Assembly: GCA_947489425.1 (NCBI GenBank)
Contig: CANLDL010000001.1
Span: 682,001-746,000, forward strand
Direction: 5' to 3'
Origin: an uncultured Pseudomonadales bacterium
GTDB taxonomy: Bacteria > Pseudomonadota > Gammaproteobacteria > Pseudomonadales > Cellvibrionaceae
Length of the DNA stretch: 64,000 nt
In this document: positions 1-8,661 of the stretch, piece after piece
Position numbering within the stretch: the first letter of the stretch is position 1
Layout: the number at the start of each line of letters is the position of its first letter
Notes under the pieces: generated by a model
Databases searched by the model: none
The model's input: the letters and a program-made list of their open reading frames with translations, nothing else
What the model was told of the DNA's origin: nothing
Made by a program: the position numbers and the translations under genes

Positions 1-358
1 AACCACCTTTGATGGCTAAATAACTACGCAGGCCTGATTTGGGCGAGACGAATTTAAGCACATCACCCGGACGTACAAAATGGGAGCGCCATAGTGCTAA
101 AGGCTTATCGTTTAAGGTTATTGATAAATCAGCGCCGCAGACAGAAATCATTGATTCCTCGGTAAAACGTACTGAGAATGCACCTAAACTAATCTCTATT
201 TGTGCGTCATTATAATGATTTTGTAAAAGGCGATTTGCCCATAAATAAGCATGCTCATCCATTGGGCCGCCATGGGTAATACCATGGCTTTGCAAACCAT
301 ATCGTCCAAAGTCTTGCACAAGCGCAAGAAAACTAGCGCTAATTACCTCTAAGGCCAT
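1..358 (-). CDS. pxpC: 5-oxoprolinase subunit C (carboxyltransferase-like), partial
   Basis: This is the N-terminal 119 residues of a biotin-dependent-carboxyltransferase-like protein; the gene continues beyond the left edge. Translation begins MALEVISASFLALVQDFGR and contains the family-typical stretch GLQSHGITHGGPMDEHAY. PxpC acts with PxpA and PxpB in ATP-dependent opening of 5-oxoproline to glutamate in the cytoplasm. Its ATG shares one base with the TAA of pxpB (TAATG), so translation is probably coupled. It is the last visible gene of the operon. Family assignment is firm; 5-oxoproline as substrate is inferred from the complete pxpABC set. Confidence 0.9.
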   Translation of the reverse strand, partial: MALEVISASFLALVQDFGRYGLQSHGITHGGPMDEHAYLWANRLLQNHYNDAQIEISLGAFSVRFTEESMISVCGADLSITLNDKPLALWRSHFVRPGDVLKFVSPKSGLRSYLAIKGG

Positions 359-1059
359 TAATACTGTCCACCCACTGCCAACTCACCACCCATTTCCAGA
401 TAGCTAGCTTTAGTAATAGGTACAAACTTTACTTTGTCCCCAACCTTGAAGATGGTTAAAGCCTCATCTTCATAGTCGATCAATTTAAGTGGCGTGCACC
501 CAATAATTTGCCAACCTCCGGGAGAGTCGGCTGGGTAAACGGCTGTTTGAGCGTCGGCAATACCGACACTACCCTTCGCTACTTTTTTTCGGGGGGTTTC
601 TTTACGCGCCATGGCAATACGCTCATCAACACTCCCTAAATAAGCAAAACCTGGGGCAAAACCAATCGCATAAACATCGTACAGCTTACTCGAATGCATC
701 TCGATGACACCATCAACACTAGTCTCTGCAAATTCTGCTAGCAATGCACAATCGAGCCCGACCTCCTCACCATAATAAACAGGGATTTCTATTATTTTAG
801 TTTGAAGTTTTGTTTGCTCGGCATTGTTAAGCTGATCAGCAAGATTATTTAATTTTTTGGCGAGTTCATCGCCAGATATTTTAAACAAATTAAATACAAT
901 ATGGATTGATGTATAGGAAGGCACCATATCGATTATATAAACAGATAGTTTTGCCTTGACTAACTCAACGCATTGGCAAACCTGATTAAAAACAGATGGG
1001 TTGATATCTTGTTCAAATAAGATAAGCAATGAATTTTCAGAAAGAATCGTTACCTTCAT
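358..1059 (-). CDS. pxpB: 5-oxoprolinase subunit B (KipI family)
   Basis: This 233-residue protein has the KipI/PxpB (AHS1) hallmarks GFAPGFAYLG at residues 133-142 and SPGGWQIIG at 179-187, and is of normal family length. PxpB forms the 5-oxoprolinase with PxpA and PxpC; the Bacillus homologue KipI was first described as a kinase inhibitor. Its ATG overlaps the pxpA stop by four bases (ATGA), and its own stop overlaps the pxpC start, so the three genes form one tightly coupled unit. I see no damage. The metabolic role is inferred from the family and gene order. Confidence 0.93.
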   Translation of the reverse strand: MKVTILSENSLLILFEQDINPSVFNQVCQCVELVKAKLSVYIIDMVPSYTSIHIVFNLFKISGDELAKKLNNLADQLNNAEQTKLQTKIIEIPVYYGEEVGLDCALLAEFAETSVDGVIEMHSSKLYDVYAIGFAPGFAYLGSVDERIAMARKETPRKKVAKGSVGIADAQTAVYPADSPGGWQIIGCTPLKLIDYEDEALTIFKVGDKVKFVPITKASYLEMGGELAVGGQY

Positions 1060-1790
1060 AAACTTTCAATAAAAGCTCTAACTTTTTTAACAGAATCTAA
1101 AGCCTCAGGGTGATCTCCATGCACACAAATCGTATCAGCATTAACCGATAGCTTTTTACCAGTGATCGTCGTGATGTGCTTATCTTGAATAAGCTCTCGA
1201 ATGCGGTTTTCTATGTCACGCTCATCTTTTAAAACAGAGTCTTCCATATTACGTGGCACTAAACGTCCTTCATCAGAATAAGCTCTATCACAAAAAGCCT
1301 CTAATAAAAGAGACACACCAAGCTTATCAGCCTGTGACTGCATTCTTTCAGCATCATTGGTCGCAAGGATCATTAATGGTAGTTTAGAAGATAATAAAGA
1401 TATCCCTTTAACAATGCTCAAAAAGATAGCCTCATCTCTCATCATGGCATTATAAAAGGCACCATGCGGCTTAACATAACTAAGCTGTACACCTTGGCTA
1501 TGGCAAATACTTTGTAGCGCACCCACCTGATAAAGCACAATATTAATAATCTCAGACTCAGAGAGTTTAAGATCGCGCCGCCCAAAACCTAAGAGATCTG
1601 GGTAGGCCGGATGCGCACCGATCGCAACATTGTACTCTTTTGCCAATGCAACCGTTTTCGCCATAGTCAAAGGGTCCGAGGCATGAAAGCCACAGGCAAT
1701 ATTTGCCATATCAACATGGGGCATAATATCTTCGTCCATGCCCATCTTCCATTGACCAAAACTTTCTCCCATATCACAGTTAAGTTTCAT
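1056..1790 (-). CDS. pxpA: 5-oxoprolinase subunit A (LamB/YcsF family)
   Basis: This 244-residue cytosolic protein begins MKLNCDMGESFGQWKMG, the conserved start of the LamB/YcsF family, followed by ANIACGFHASDP and the late motif ICVHGDHPEA. These conserved acidic and histidine residues are thought to build the active site. PxpA is the ATP-dependent lactam-opening component working with PxpBC. It lies 45 bp after dctM, so uptake and catabolism are probably co-transcribed. Length is normal for the family. Older annotations call this family lactam utilization protein. Confidence 0.94.
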   Translation of the reverse strand: MKLNCDMGESFGQWKMGMDEDIMPHVDMANIACGFHASDPLTMAKTVALAKEYNVAIGAHPAYPDLLGFGRRDLKLSESEIINIVLYQVGALQSICHSQGVQLSYVKPHGAFYNAMMRDEAIFLSIVKGISLLSSKLPLMILATNDAERMQSQADKLGVSLLLEAFCDRAYSDEGRLVPRNMEDSVLKDERDIENRIRELIQDKHITTITGKKLSVNADTICVHGDHPEALDSVKKVRAFIESL

Positions 1791-1835
1791 GAGTTATTAC
1801 CCCACTTTCTACTAATTGGTATAAACAATTCATCT

Positions 1836-3143
1836 CTAGCCACGCGTCATTAGCGTCGGCAAATATAGTGCAATATCTGGAAATACAGTGATAAAAACGA
1901 TAGCAACAGCAATCATCGCAAAAAAAGGTAGCGCCGCTTTAGCAATATATAAAATATTTTTGCCCGTTAAAGATTGAATTACAAATAAATTAAAACCAAC
2001 AGGTGGAGTTATTTGCGACATTTCGACCACTAACACTAAAAAGATACCAAACCAGATAAGGTCAATACCCGATTGCTGCACCATGGGTAGTACAATGGAC
2101 GTTGTTAATACAACGACCGAGATACCATCGAGAAAACACCCGAGAATAATAAAAAAGAAAGTGAGATAAATAATCAACTCAATGGAGGATAAACCCTGCT
2201 CGGCAATCCATGCAGCCAACGCATTGGGGATACCAACAAAGCCCATCGCGAGTGTTAAAAAGTGTGCGCCAACTAAAATCAAACCCAACATGCAGGAGCT
2301 TTTTACAGCGCCCAAAACACTCTGAGAAAAGCTCGCCAAGGAGAAGCTACCCGTAATCGCAGATAATAGCAAAGCCCCCGTCACACCCAAAGCGGCAGCC
2401 TCTGTAGGTGTTGCAATACCTTGATAAATTGATCCTAAAACACCACCAATTAACAATACTATTGGTAGTAATTTTCTCAGAGCTATAATTTTCTCACTGA
2501 AACTATAATGCTCACTTGTCTCTGTATCTACTTTGCGCTTATTAATAACAGACCAGCCGATGGTATAGAGCATAAATAAGCCTACCAATAAAACACCCGG
2601 TAAGGCACCTGCTAAAAATAAACGTGCAATGGAGATTTCTGCAGCTACACCATAAACAATTAAAATAATCGAAGGCGGAATTAGTAAACCCAATGTACCT
2701 GAGCCTGCCAAGGTACCAATGGATATAGAGTCTTCATAGCCGCGGCGCGAAAGCTCTGGCAATGTCATACGGCCGATAGTCGCAGCCGTTGCCGCAGACG
2801 AACCAGAAACAGCGGCAAAAATACCGCAACTTAGAATATTTACATGCAGTAATTTACCTGGCAATTTTGCCAAAATTGGCGAAAGCCCTTGAAATAAATC
2901 CTCCGATAAGCGCGTGCGAAACAATATCTCACCCATCCAGATAAATAACGGTAATGCGGTGAGTGACCAACCCGTAGTTGCACTCCAAGAAGAAGTACCC
3001 AGCAACAAACCAATACTTGAGTTTTCGACAAGCACTAAACCAATGATCGCAAGCCCAGTAAGCGTTAAAGCAATCCATACACCACTCACTAACATAAGGA
3101 GCATGACAACAACTAAGATAAAACCAATCAAGCTGATATCCAT
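1836..3143 (-). CDS. dctM: TRAP transporter large permease (DctM)
   Basis: This 435-residue protein is almost entirely hydrophobic, with about 12 membrane segments. It carries DctM-family sequence such as LFIWMGEILFRTRLSEDLF, SGSSAATAATIGRMTLPE and TPPVGFNLFVIQ. DctM is the ion-coupled transport subunit of tripartite (TRAP) carriers in the inner membrane. It is three bases downstream of dctQ and directly upstream of pxpA. Substrate cannot be read from the protein; 5-oxoproline is inferred from the operon. Confidence 0.94.
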   Translation of the reverse strand: MDISLIGFILVVVMLLMLVSGVWIALTLTGLAIIGLVLVENSSIGLLLGTSSWSATTGWSLTALPLFIWMGEILFRTRLSEDLFQGLSPILAKLPGKLLHVNILSCGIFAAVSGSSAATAATIGRMTLPELSRRGYEDSISIGTLAGSGTLGLLIPPSIILIVYGVAAEISIARLFLAGALPGVLLVGLFMLYTIGWSVINKRKVDTETSEHYSFSEKIIALRKLLPIVLLIGGVLGSIYQGIATPTEAAALGVTGALLLSAITGSFSLASFSQSVLGAVKSSCMLGLILVGAHFLTLAMGFVGIPNALAAWIAEQGLSSIELIIYLTFFFIILGCFLDGISVVVLTTSIVLPMVQQSGIDLIWFGIFLVLVVEMSQITPPVGFNLFVIQSLTGKNILYIAKAALPFFAMIAVAIVFITVFPDIALYLPTLMTRG

Positions 3144-3146
3144 AAG

Positions 3147-3668
3147 CTAGCCCTCTCCCTCTATACTTAATTCATCTTCCGAGGAAATATAACTAGGAGT
3201 GCGCCCTGTAATCATTAAACATAGGCTGTCGATTATCGCTAAAAATAAGCAGCTCGAACCTATCGCCATAGGCAATTGAATCATCCATAGAGGGACGGCT
3301 AAATAAGTGTCGGTAACTTCGCCAAACACCAATGATTCGTACACCGTAAACGCTGTGTAGTAGGCAAGGTAACCACTGATCAATAAACCAATTGCTAAGT
3401 TTATATATTCAGCAATATGGCGATGCTTAGCAGACAACCGATTAAGCACAATGGTGACACGAATATGACCACCATTATTAAACGTATAGGCAAGACCAAA
3501 AAAAATAGTTGCTGATAATATCCAACCTGCAAAATCCTCCGAAGACGGAATCACAACATCAATCATGCGCGCAACAATTTGCGCCAAAATTAACAAGGTC
3601 ATGGTAATAAGGCATAAACCTGAACCCCACGCCGAAGTGAGATAAAACAAACGTCTAAACTTTTCCAT
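3147..3668 (-). CDS. dctQ: TRAP transporter small permease (DctQ)
   Basis: This 173-residue protein has four predicted membrane helices and the DctQ-like sequence RMIDVVIPSSEDFAGWI followed by FGLAYTFNNGGHIRV, where the G-G-HIRV element is typical. DctQ holds the binding-protein-dependent permease together with DctM. It lies between dctP (51 bp upstream) and dctM (3 bp downstream), the standard P-Q-M order. The C-terminal tail is acidic (SSEDELSIEGEG) and probably cytoplasmic. Confidence 0.92.
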   Translation of the reverse strand: MEKFRRLFYLTSAWGSGLCLITMTLLILAQIVARMIDVVIPSSEDFAGWILSATIFFGLAYTFNNGGHIRVTIVLNRLSAKHRHIAEYINLAIGLLISGYLAYYTAFTVYESLVFGEVTDTYLAVPLWMIQLPMAIGSSCLFLAIIDSLCLMITGRTPSYISSEDELSIEGEG

Positions 3669-3719
3669 CTATTACCACAACTATTATTATTTGATTTATT
3701 AAGAAAAATTAAGCACTGA

Positions 3720-4685
3720 TTATTGATTGAATTGATCAATAATTGATTTACCCACATCACCCGACTCAGTTAACCACTCACCCACCATGGTTTTACCAAT
3801 AGCACGTAGTTCAGATTGCAAGGTACTCGAGGGTGAGAGTACTGTCATGCCCTTTTCTTTTAAGATATTGGTGTGAGCAACACTATTCTTTTTACCTAAC
3901 TCCCAACCTTTTTTCTCGGCATTCGCAGCAGCTGTCATAATAACTTGCTGAGTGTCGCTATCAAGTCTGTCGAACATTCTTTTATTAACAAACACCATAT
4001 TTTTAGGAATCCATGCGCTCACCGTAGTGAAGTGCGAGATATAATCCCAGCTTTGATTGTTAACACCGGTACTGGGCGAGGTGATCATTGCATCAATAAC
4101 ACTGGTGGTAAATGCCTGTGCAACATCGCTAAAGGGTACATTCACTGGTGTTGTGCCCATCAAATCTGCCAAGCGCGAAGTCGTTGGACTATAAGCGCGC
4201 ATTTTTAAACCTTTCAGGTCTGCCAAACTATTCACTGTTTTGTTTGAATACAAATCCTGTGCAGGCCAAGGCACGGTGTAGAGTAAAATCAAGCCGTCTT
4301 TAGCAAGTTGTTTGGAGAGCTCTGGCTTCGATAATTTGTAGAGTTTTTCTGCCGAGTCAAAATCCGTGGCTAAAAAAGGAATGTTATCCAATTTAAAAAT
4401 AGGGTCGTTATTACCTAGGCGACCAATAAACACCTCGCCCAATTGTACTTGGCGAGATTTAACCGCGCGATGAATCTCGGGGTGCTTAATCAGAGAGCCA
4501 CCAGAATGTACGGTGATTTTTAACTTGTTGTTAGACTTGGCAGTTACTTCCTCAGCAAATTGCTTAGCGACTTGTGTAGGATGATTGCCATCGCCGTAAG
4601 GTGTTGGCATATCCCATTTAGCTGCAAGTGCTGTAGTAGATATGACAAGCCCAAGAGCTGCGCCAAAAAACATAGAGTATTTCAT
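3720..4685 (-). CDS. dctP: TRAP transporter substrate-binding protein (DctP)
   Basis: This 321-residue periplasmic solute receptor has a signal peptide (MKYSMFFGAALGLVISTTA, then LAA). The DctP fold is shown by GSLIKHPEIHRAVKSRQVQLGE and LKGLKMRAYSPTTSRLADLMG; the Arg in KMRAYSP is the position that binds a substrate carboxylate in this family. It captures an organic acid and delivers it to DctQM. Placement directly before dctQM and pxpABC makes 5-oxoproline (pyroglutamate) the likeliest ligand, but this is inference from context. Confidence 0.92.
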   Translation of the reverse strand: MKYSMFFGAALGLVISTTALAAKWDMPTPYGDGNHPTQVAKQFAEEVTAKSNNKLKITVHSGGSLIKHPEIHRAVKSRQVQLGEVFIGRLGNNDPIFKLDNIPFLATDFDSAEKLYKLSKPELSKQLAKDGLILLYTVPWPAQDLYSNKTVNSLADLKGLKMRAYSPTTSRLADLMGTTPVNVPFSDVAQAFTTSVIDAMITSPSTGVNNQSWDYISHFTTVSAWIPKNMVFVNKRMFDRLDSDTQQVIMTAAANAEKKGWELGKKNSVAHTNILKEKGMTVLSPSSTLQSELRAIGKTMVGEWLTESGDVGKSIIDQFNQ

Positions 4686-4758
4686 AATAGTATCCTCATT
4701 ATTTTTATAACTTGTTGATTATTACTTGATTTACTTCCGCTAAATTTTTAATTTACAA

Positions 4759-5559
4759 TTAGGCCGACACAGCACCTAACTCCTCGTATAAACGATTGGT
4801 AATTAACATCTTACCTGGTGCATGGGTAATGACTTTGGGTAATTTTGCAGATTTTATGGCTGCTTGCGTGGTCACACCACAAGCCCAAAAAACAGGCACA
4901 TCATCGTGCTCTAGCGGAATAGACGAGCCGTAATCTGGGGCATGAATATCGCTAATACCAATAGCTTCTGGATCACCAATATGTACAGGGGCACCATGTG
5001 CTTTGCTATATGCGCTAGTGATACTGACTACCTCATCGATCTGATGCCTTTTATAAGGTCGCATAGAGACCACCATATTGCAGGCAAAATGTTGCGTTGC
5101 TTTAGTGGCAATATTGGTGTCATACATCGATACGTTTGTATCTAGCTCAATATTCCTAACGGGTAAGCCCGCCGATTTCAACGCATCCTCAAAAGAAAAA
5201 GAACATCCCAATACAATGGCAACGGAGTCCCTCCTCCAATGAGCTTTAATATCTGGAGAAGCCTCGACAAGCTGCCCATTTTCGTAGATATGATACTCGG
5301 GTACATCAACACAAATATCTAGATCATCTCCCAGCTCAGGTAATGCCGGGTTACCCACTGCAGAAACACCAATAACTGGGCAAGGTTTGCTATTCATATG
5401 GCAAAATTCAAGAAATTCATCTGCCCAGCGTTTAGACATAATGACAAGATTGCCCTGTACTAAACCAGGCATAATGCCGCTGGTGTTAGAGGTAAAAAGG
5501 CCACCGCGTATTTTCGCCCGAATATCACTTAGCTCGTTCAACATAAGATGATGACTCAA
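4759..5559 (-). CDS. DUF1445 / D-glutamate cyclase family (putative hydro-lyase)
   Basis: This 266-residue cytosolic protein belongs to DUF1445 (B. subtilis YcsI, vertebrate DGLUCY). Visible signatures are RAKIRGGLFTSNTSGIMPGL, GDDLDICVDVPEYHIY, VSMRPYK, HGAPVHIGDPEAIGI and DVPVFWACGVTTQAA. DGLUCY interconverts D-glutamate and 5-oxo-D-proline with water gain or loss. It is the first gene of the operon, 73 bp ahead of dctP; the same family also accompanies pxp genes in B. subtilis (ycsFGI). A role in feeding or draining the 5-oxoproline pool fits, but the reaction here is not proven. Confidence 0.88.
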   Translation of the reverse strand: MSHHLMLNELSDIRAKIRGGLFTSNTSGIMPGLVQGNLVIMSKRWADEFLEFCHMNSKPCPVIGVSAVGNPALPELGDDLDICVDVPEYHIYENGQLVEASPDIKAHWRRDSVAIVLGCSFSFEDALKSAGLPVRNIELDTNVSMYDTNIATKATQHFACNMVVSMRPYKRHQIDEVVSITSAYSKAHGAPVHIGDPEAIGISDIHAPDYGSSIPLEHDDVPVFWACGVTTQAAIKSAKLPKVITHAPGKMLITNRLYEELGAVSA

Positions 5560-5591
5560 ATAGTAGTTTTATTAGTTATCGTCTAAACGAT

Positions 5592-5622
5592 GCTATTCAA
5601 ATAACGTTATAAATTCAAATTA
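5592..5622. promoter_or_regulatory. Candidate LysR operator between LysR gene and operon
   Basis: The gap between the LysR gene and the DUF1445 gene contains a direct repeat ATTCAAAT (5595-5602 and 5613-5620) around a 10-bp palindrome ATAACGTTAT (5601-5610). LysR-type regulators often bind imperfect AT-rich dyads upstream of their targets. The position suits control of the 5-oxoproline operon. This is pattern recognition only. Confidence 0.3.
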
Positions 5623-5664
5623 TGATTATTTTTAGAATTCTATTAATTTTTCTTATAGAAATAT

Positions 5665-6552
5665 TTACAGCCCAAGCTTTACGGTAGATTTTGCCAGCTC
5701 GATCATAGGCAATAACTCCGGCTTGTGGGGGCTCATGGGGTAAGAGGCCGTAAAAGTTAAATCTGAGGGGTGCCAATCCGTTACGATCTTATGCATAACA
5801 CCTTGATCAAGATCGCTTTGTACCAAATCTGCAGGTAATGCTGATATCCCCATACCATCGAGCACTAAACGCCGACAAATCGCTAAAGAGCTAGAAGTGA
5901 TGATTTTGGCTGGTTGCTCAGAGCTTTTAGCAAACTCCCGTGTAATCTCTGCATAAGGAACGGTATTGCGGGCATAGGTAATGACAGACCACTGAGCCAA
6001 AGCAGATGTAGGTAAAAGCTCTGAGCCTATATTAAGTAAAGGGCTCGCTACCCACACTAGAGGAACGGTCGATAAATGCTCATTCACTATCGATGGGTCT
6101 GCCAAAGGCCCCATTAAAAAGGCAATATCGATGGAGCCAGAAAGCAGCAATTCCCGCAACGTCACGGATACATCCACAGTTAGCTCAACAGTAACGCCGG
6201 GTACATCTTCCTGGAAGGACTTTAGAAATTGAGACAACCAAGAATGCGCAATAGTCTCAGAGACACCTAAGCGCAATAAACCCGAATAAGCCGCTGCATT
6301 ATTGGCTTTATTGGTAAACTCTTTGGCAAAATACACCAGCTTTTCAGCATAAGGCATTAACTCTTGCCCTTTAGGTGTTAATAGAACCTTACTATTACCC
6401 TCACGCTCAAACAGCTTTACGCCCAACTCCTCTTCCAATGCTGCAATACGCGTGGAGATAGCCGGTTGAGTCGTGCACTGCTGTGCCGCCGCTTTGCTAA
6501 AGCTATTAAGCTTTGCCACCCAAAAAAACGCTTCGATCCGTTTAAAATTCAC
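5665..6552 (-). CDS. LysR-family transcriptional regulator
   Basis: This is a 295-residue regulator with an N-terminal winged HTH (FSKAAAQQCTTQPAISTRIAALE) and a LysR effector-binding domain. I choose the GTG at 6552 (product VNFKRIEAFFWVAK) because LysR proteins normally begin at this point and AGAGGG sits 6 bases before it. The upstream in-frame ATG at 6570 has no clear ribosome-binding site. It lies 105 bp upstream of the operon and points the same way, rather than divergently as is common. It is the likely regulator of dctPQM-pxpABC; the inducer is unknown. Confidence 0.9.
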   Translation of the reverse strand: MNFKRIEAFFWVAKLNSFSKAAAQQCTTQPAISTRIAALEEELGVKLFEREGNSKVLLTPKGQELMPYAEKLVYFAKEFTNKANNAAAYSGLLRLGVSETIAHSWLSQFLKSFQEDVPGVTVELTVDVSVTLRELLLSGSIDIAFLMGPLADPSIVNEHLSTVPLVWVASPLLNIGSELLPTSALAQWSVITYARNTVPYAEITREFAKSSEQPAKIITSSSLAICRRLVLDGMGISALPADLVQSDLDQGVMHKIVTDWHPSDLTFTASYPMSPHKPELLPMIELAKSTVKLGL

Positions 6553-6710
6553 CCAATACCCTCTAGCCATCGCATTATTAGTTGATACTCACCAAATAAC
6601 CATGCACTGCTTAAGCAGTCGATACAAGTAGCCAATAACAGAGAAAGTAACTTTAGCTACAAAATCGCATCTACTTTATACTAATTACTTCATTAGAGTG
6701 AAAACACCCG

Positions 6711-7049
6711 ATGACATTATCCAACCTCTTTTATCTATTTATAGTGGTGCTTGTCGCCTATGCGCTATGGAATCACTTAAATGTGAGTCGTACAGCAAGA
6801 ATGTTTGCTAAAAAGCACTGTGAATCTTTAGGTGTTCAATTTTTAGACCAAAATATCATTTTAAGAAAGCTATCCCTACACCGCTCTCCCCATTCAGTCT
6901 TTGCCATAGGCAGGAGTTACACATTTGAGTTTTCTTCGATTGGTGATCGACGCTACCCTGGTGAAATTTTCTTGATCGGAAACCGCCTTAAAACCATTGA
7001 ATTGGCGCCCTACAAGGCAGTTATTGATAAAAATCATGATATTAACTAG
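6711..7049 (+). CDS. DUF3301 family membrane-anchored protein
   Basis: This 112-residue protein has one N-terminal membrane helix (LFYLFIVVLVAYALW) and then a DUF3301-like soluble part: CESLGVQFLDQNIILRKLSL, YTFEFSSIGDRRYPGEIFL and IELAPYK. DUF3301 proteins are small inner-membrane proteins of gammaproteobacteria with no assigned function. It appears to stand alone, followed by a hairpin at 7081-7119. No enzymatic motif is visible. Confidence 0.82.
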   Translation: MTLSNLFYLFIVVLVAYALWNHLNVSRTARMFAKKHCESLGVQFLDQNIILRKLSLHRSPHSVFAIGRSYTFEFSSIGDRRYPGEIFLIGNRLKTIELAPYKAVIDKNHDIN

Positions 7050-7080
7050 GCTAAATATGAATGAATAGTTTATTATCCAC

Positions 7081-7119
7081 ATGGTTTCTACAAGAATAGC
7101 GATACCATTGAGAAACCAT
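7081..7119. terminator. Hairpin after DUF3301 gene
   Basis: ATGGTTTCT (7081-7089) and AGAAACCAT (7111-7119) form a perfect 9-bp stem around a 21-nt loop, followed by an AT-rich tract. It lies 32 bp after the DUF3301 stop, so it may be a terminator, although the loop is long and there is no clean U-run. Confidence 0.35.
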
Positions 7120-7153
7120 TGTTTATTATTTAGCCAACTGCTTTAGGATTATT

Positions 7154-7444
7154 ATGAAAAAATTATTACTCATTGCACTAGCACTATCTATCCCTTCGTT
7201 AACTCTTGCGGCTCCTGCTAAAGAAGCAACTTGTAGAGCTTGCCATGGCGCTAAAGGCAATAAGCCTATTGCTCCTAACTACCCAAAATTAAAAGGTCAA
7301 AATAAAGCATACATCGTTGATTCGTTAAAAGCTTATCGTGATGGCGGCCGTACTGGTGGTTTGAGTGGCATTATGAAAGCACAAGCTAGCAGCTTAAGTG
7401 ATGCAGAGATGAATGAATTAGCAGAATACTACTCTAAGCTATAA
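7154..7444 (+). CDS. Small periplasmic cytochrome c (class I)
   Basis: This 96-residue precursor has a signal peptide (MKKLLLIALALSIPSLTLA) and a single haem c site CRACH (Cys27, Cys30, His31). Met74 in SGIMKAQ is the likely sixth ligand. Fold and length match c5/c553-type electron carriers (PNYPKLKGQNKAYIVDSLKAY, then MNELAEYYSKL). After Sec export and haem attachment it would shuttle electrons in the periplasm. No oxidase or reductase gene is adjacent, so its partner is unknown. Confidence 0.93.
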   Translation: MKKLLLIALALSIPSLTLAAPAKEATCRACHGAKGNKPIAPNYPKLKGQNKAYIVDSLKAYRDGGRTGGLSGIMKAQASSLSDAEMNELAEYYSKL

Positions 7445-7465
7445 TCTAGCTATCTCTCGCCTTTT

Positions 7466-7512
7466 AACTAACCATTTATCAATGCATATCGTTGCGTGCT
7501 AAATGGTTAGTT
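7466..7512. terminator. Hairpin after cytochrome c gene
   Basis: AACTAACCATTTA (7466-7478) and TAAATGGTTAGTT (7500-7512) form a perfect 13-bp stem with a 21-nt loop, 21 bp after the cytochrome stop codon. It could end transcription or stabilise the mRNA 3' end. There is no strong U-run. The loop length equals that of the hairpin before the gene. Confidence 0.4.
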
Positions 7513-7569
7513 CCAATACAATATTCTCTCATTCAAAACAAACAGCATACAACCTACACCGAGGTATAA

Positions 7570-8295
7570 ATGATGCCGAATAATATTGTTATTATTGGAG
7601 CTAGTGGTGGTATTGGCCATGCTTTTATACAGCTACTTAGTAAGGATTCTACGAATACTCTCTATACTTTCTCTCGGTCATATAAAAAAACGCCAACAAC
7701 TCACGAGAATATTATCTCGGCAAATATCGATTACAATAACGAAGCATCTATTGTTGAGGCAGCTAAGTCCACTGAAGTTGCGGGCCCTATTGACCTTGTA
7801 ATTGTGGCAACAGGATTTTTGCATGACGATACAATAATGCCAGAAAGGTCTCTTCGCGAATTATCTGCGGAAAAATTTGAAAAAAACTTTCTAGTTAATA
7901 CTATAGGACCTGCATTAGTCGCCAAACACTTTTTACCCAAAATGAATAAAAAACAACGTGCTGTTTTTGCTATTCTCTCTGCGCGTGTGGGTAGTATTAA
8001 CGATAATCGTTTAGGTGGCTGGTATGCTTATCGGGCATCAAAAGCAGCAGTAAATATGCTCATTAAAACAGCCAGTATTGAGATCACTCGAAAACAGCCC
8101 AATACAATTGTTGTAGGCTTACACCCCGGAACAGTCGACAGCCAATTGTCTGAGCCTTTTCAACGTAATATCAAATCAGAGAAACTATTTACACCTGAGT
8201 ACTCAACAAAAAAAATGATGAGCGTTATACAAGAACTAAAAATTAACGACAGTGGCAACACCTTTGCATGGGATGGTAAAAAAATAGAAAGCTGA
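7570..8295 (+). CDS. Short-chain dehydrogenase/reductase (C-factor-like)
   Basis: This 241-residue SDR has the N-terminal nucleotide-binding motif GASGGIG near residues 10-16 and the catalytic Y-x3-K as YAYRASKAAVNM near residue 155. ILSARVGSI supplies the upstream Ser. Overall it resembles the C-factor-like SDR subgroup. The substrate is unknown. GAGG lies 5 bases before the first of two adjacent ATG codons. It converges on the next gene with a 12-bp gap and has no operon partner. Confidence 0.87.
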   Translation: MMPNNIVIIGASGGIGHAFIQLLSKDSTNTLYTFSRSYKKTPTTHENIISANIDYNNEASIVEAAKSTEVAGPIDLVIVATGFLHDDTIMPERSLRELSAEKFEKNFLVNTIGPALVAKHFLPKMNKKQRAVFAILSARVGSINDNRLGGWYAYRASKAAVNMLIKTASIEITRKQPNTIVVGLHPGTVDSQLSEPFQRNIKSEKLFTPEYSTKKMMSVIQELKINDSGNTFAWDGKKIES

Positions 8296-8307
8296 TTTAT
8301 TTACTTC

Positions 8308-8601
8308 CTAATTTAACTGCACCCACCCCTGTATTTTCTCAAAGTAAATAAAATTAACCCCCATAGATTCTACATGCCTTATGTCACCATTACTGGGCTT
8401 ATCGTAATCCTCCAAGCCCTCTAAGGCCAAGGCATTTGACATAGGTGCTTTTTGTTGATGCTGCGAAGGTAAATCATCTAGATGTAATTCGTGACTGTTC
8501 CAAATCATACCATCACGTTCGACAGGTGAGGCTTGCGTATATTCCGTTGATACAAAAACAGCTGACGTCCCCGCCATTTTTTTATAATTCTCTACATGCA
8601 T
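8308..8601 (-). CDS. Hypothetical protein, 97 residues
   Basis: I do not recognise this small soluble protein. It has no signal peptide, membrane segment or cysteine. A good ribosome-binding site (AAGGAG, five bases before ATG) supports translation. The composition is normal, with an acidic middle (LHLDDLPSQHQQK) and an aromatic C-terminus (INFIYFEK-like, ending GWVQLN). It lies 60 bp downstream of the universal stress protein gene on the same strand, so the two may be co-transcribed under the FNR-like promoter. Confidence 0.65.
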   Translation of the reverse strand: MHVENYKKMAGTSAVFVSTEYTQASPVERDGMIWNSHELHLDDLPSQHQQKAPMSNALALEGLEDYDKPSNGDIRHVESMGVNFIYFEKIQGWVQLN

Positions 8602-8661
8602 ATTCGCTCCTTAAAATAATAATTATTTGTTTAAAAAATACGGTTAATTGGCACAATTTTA

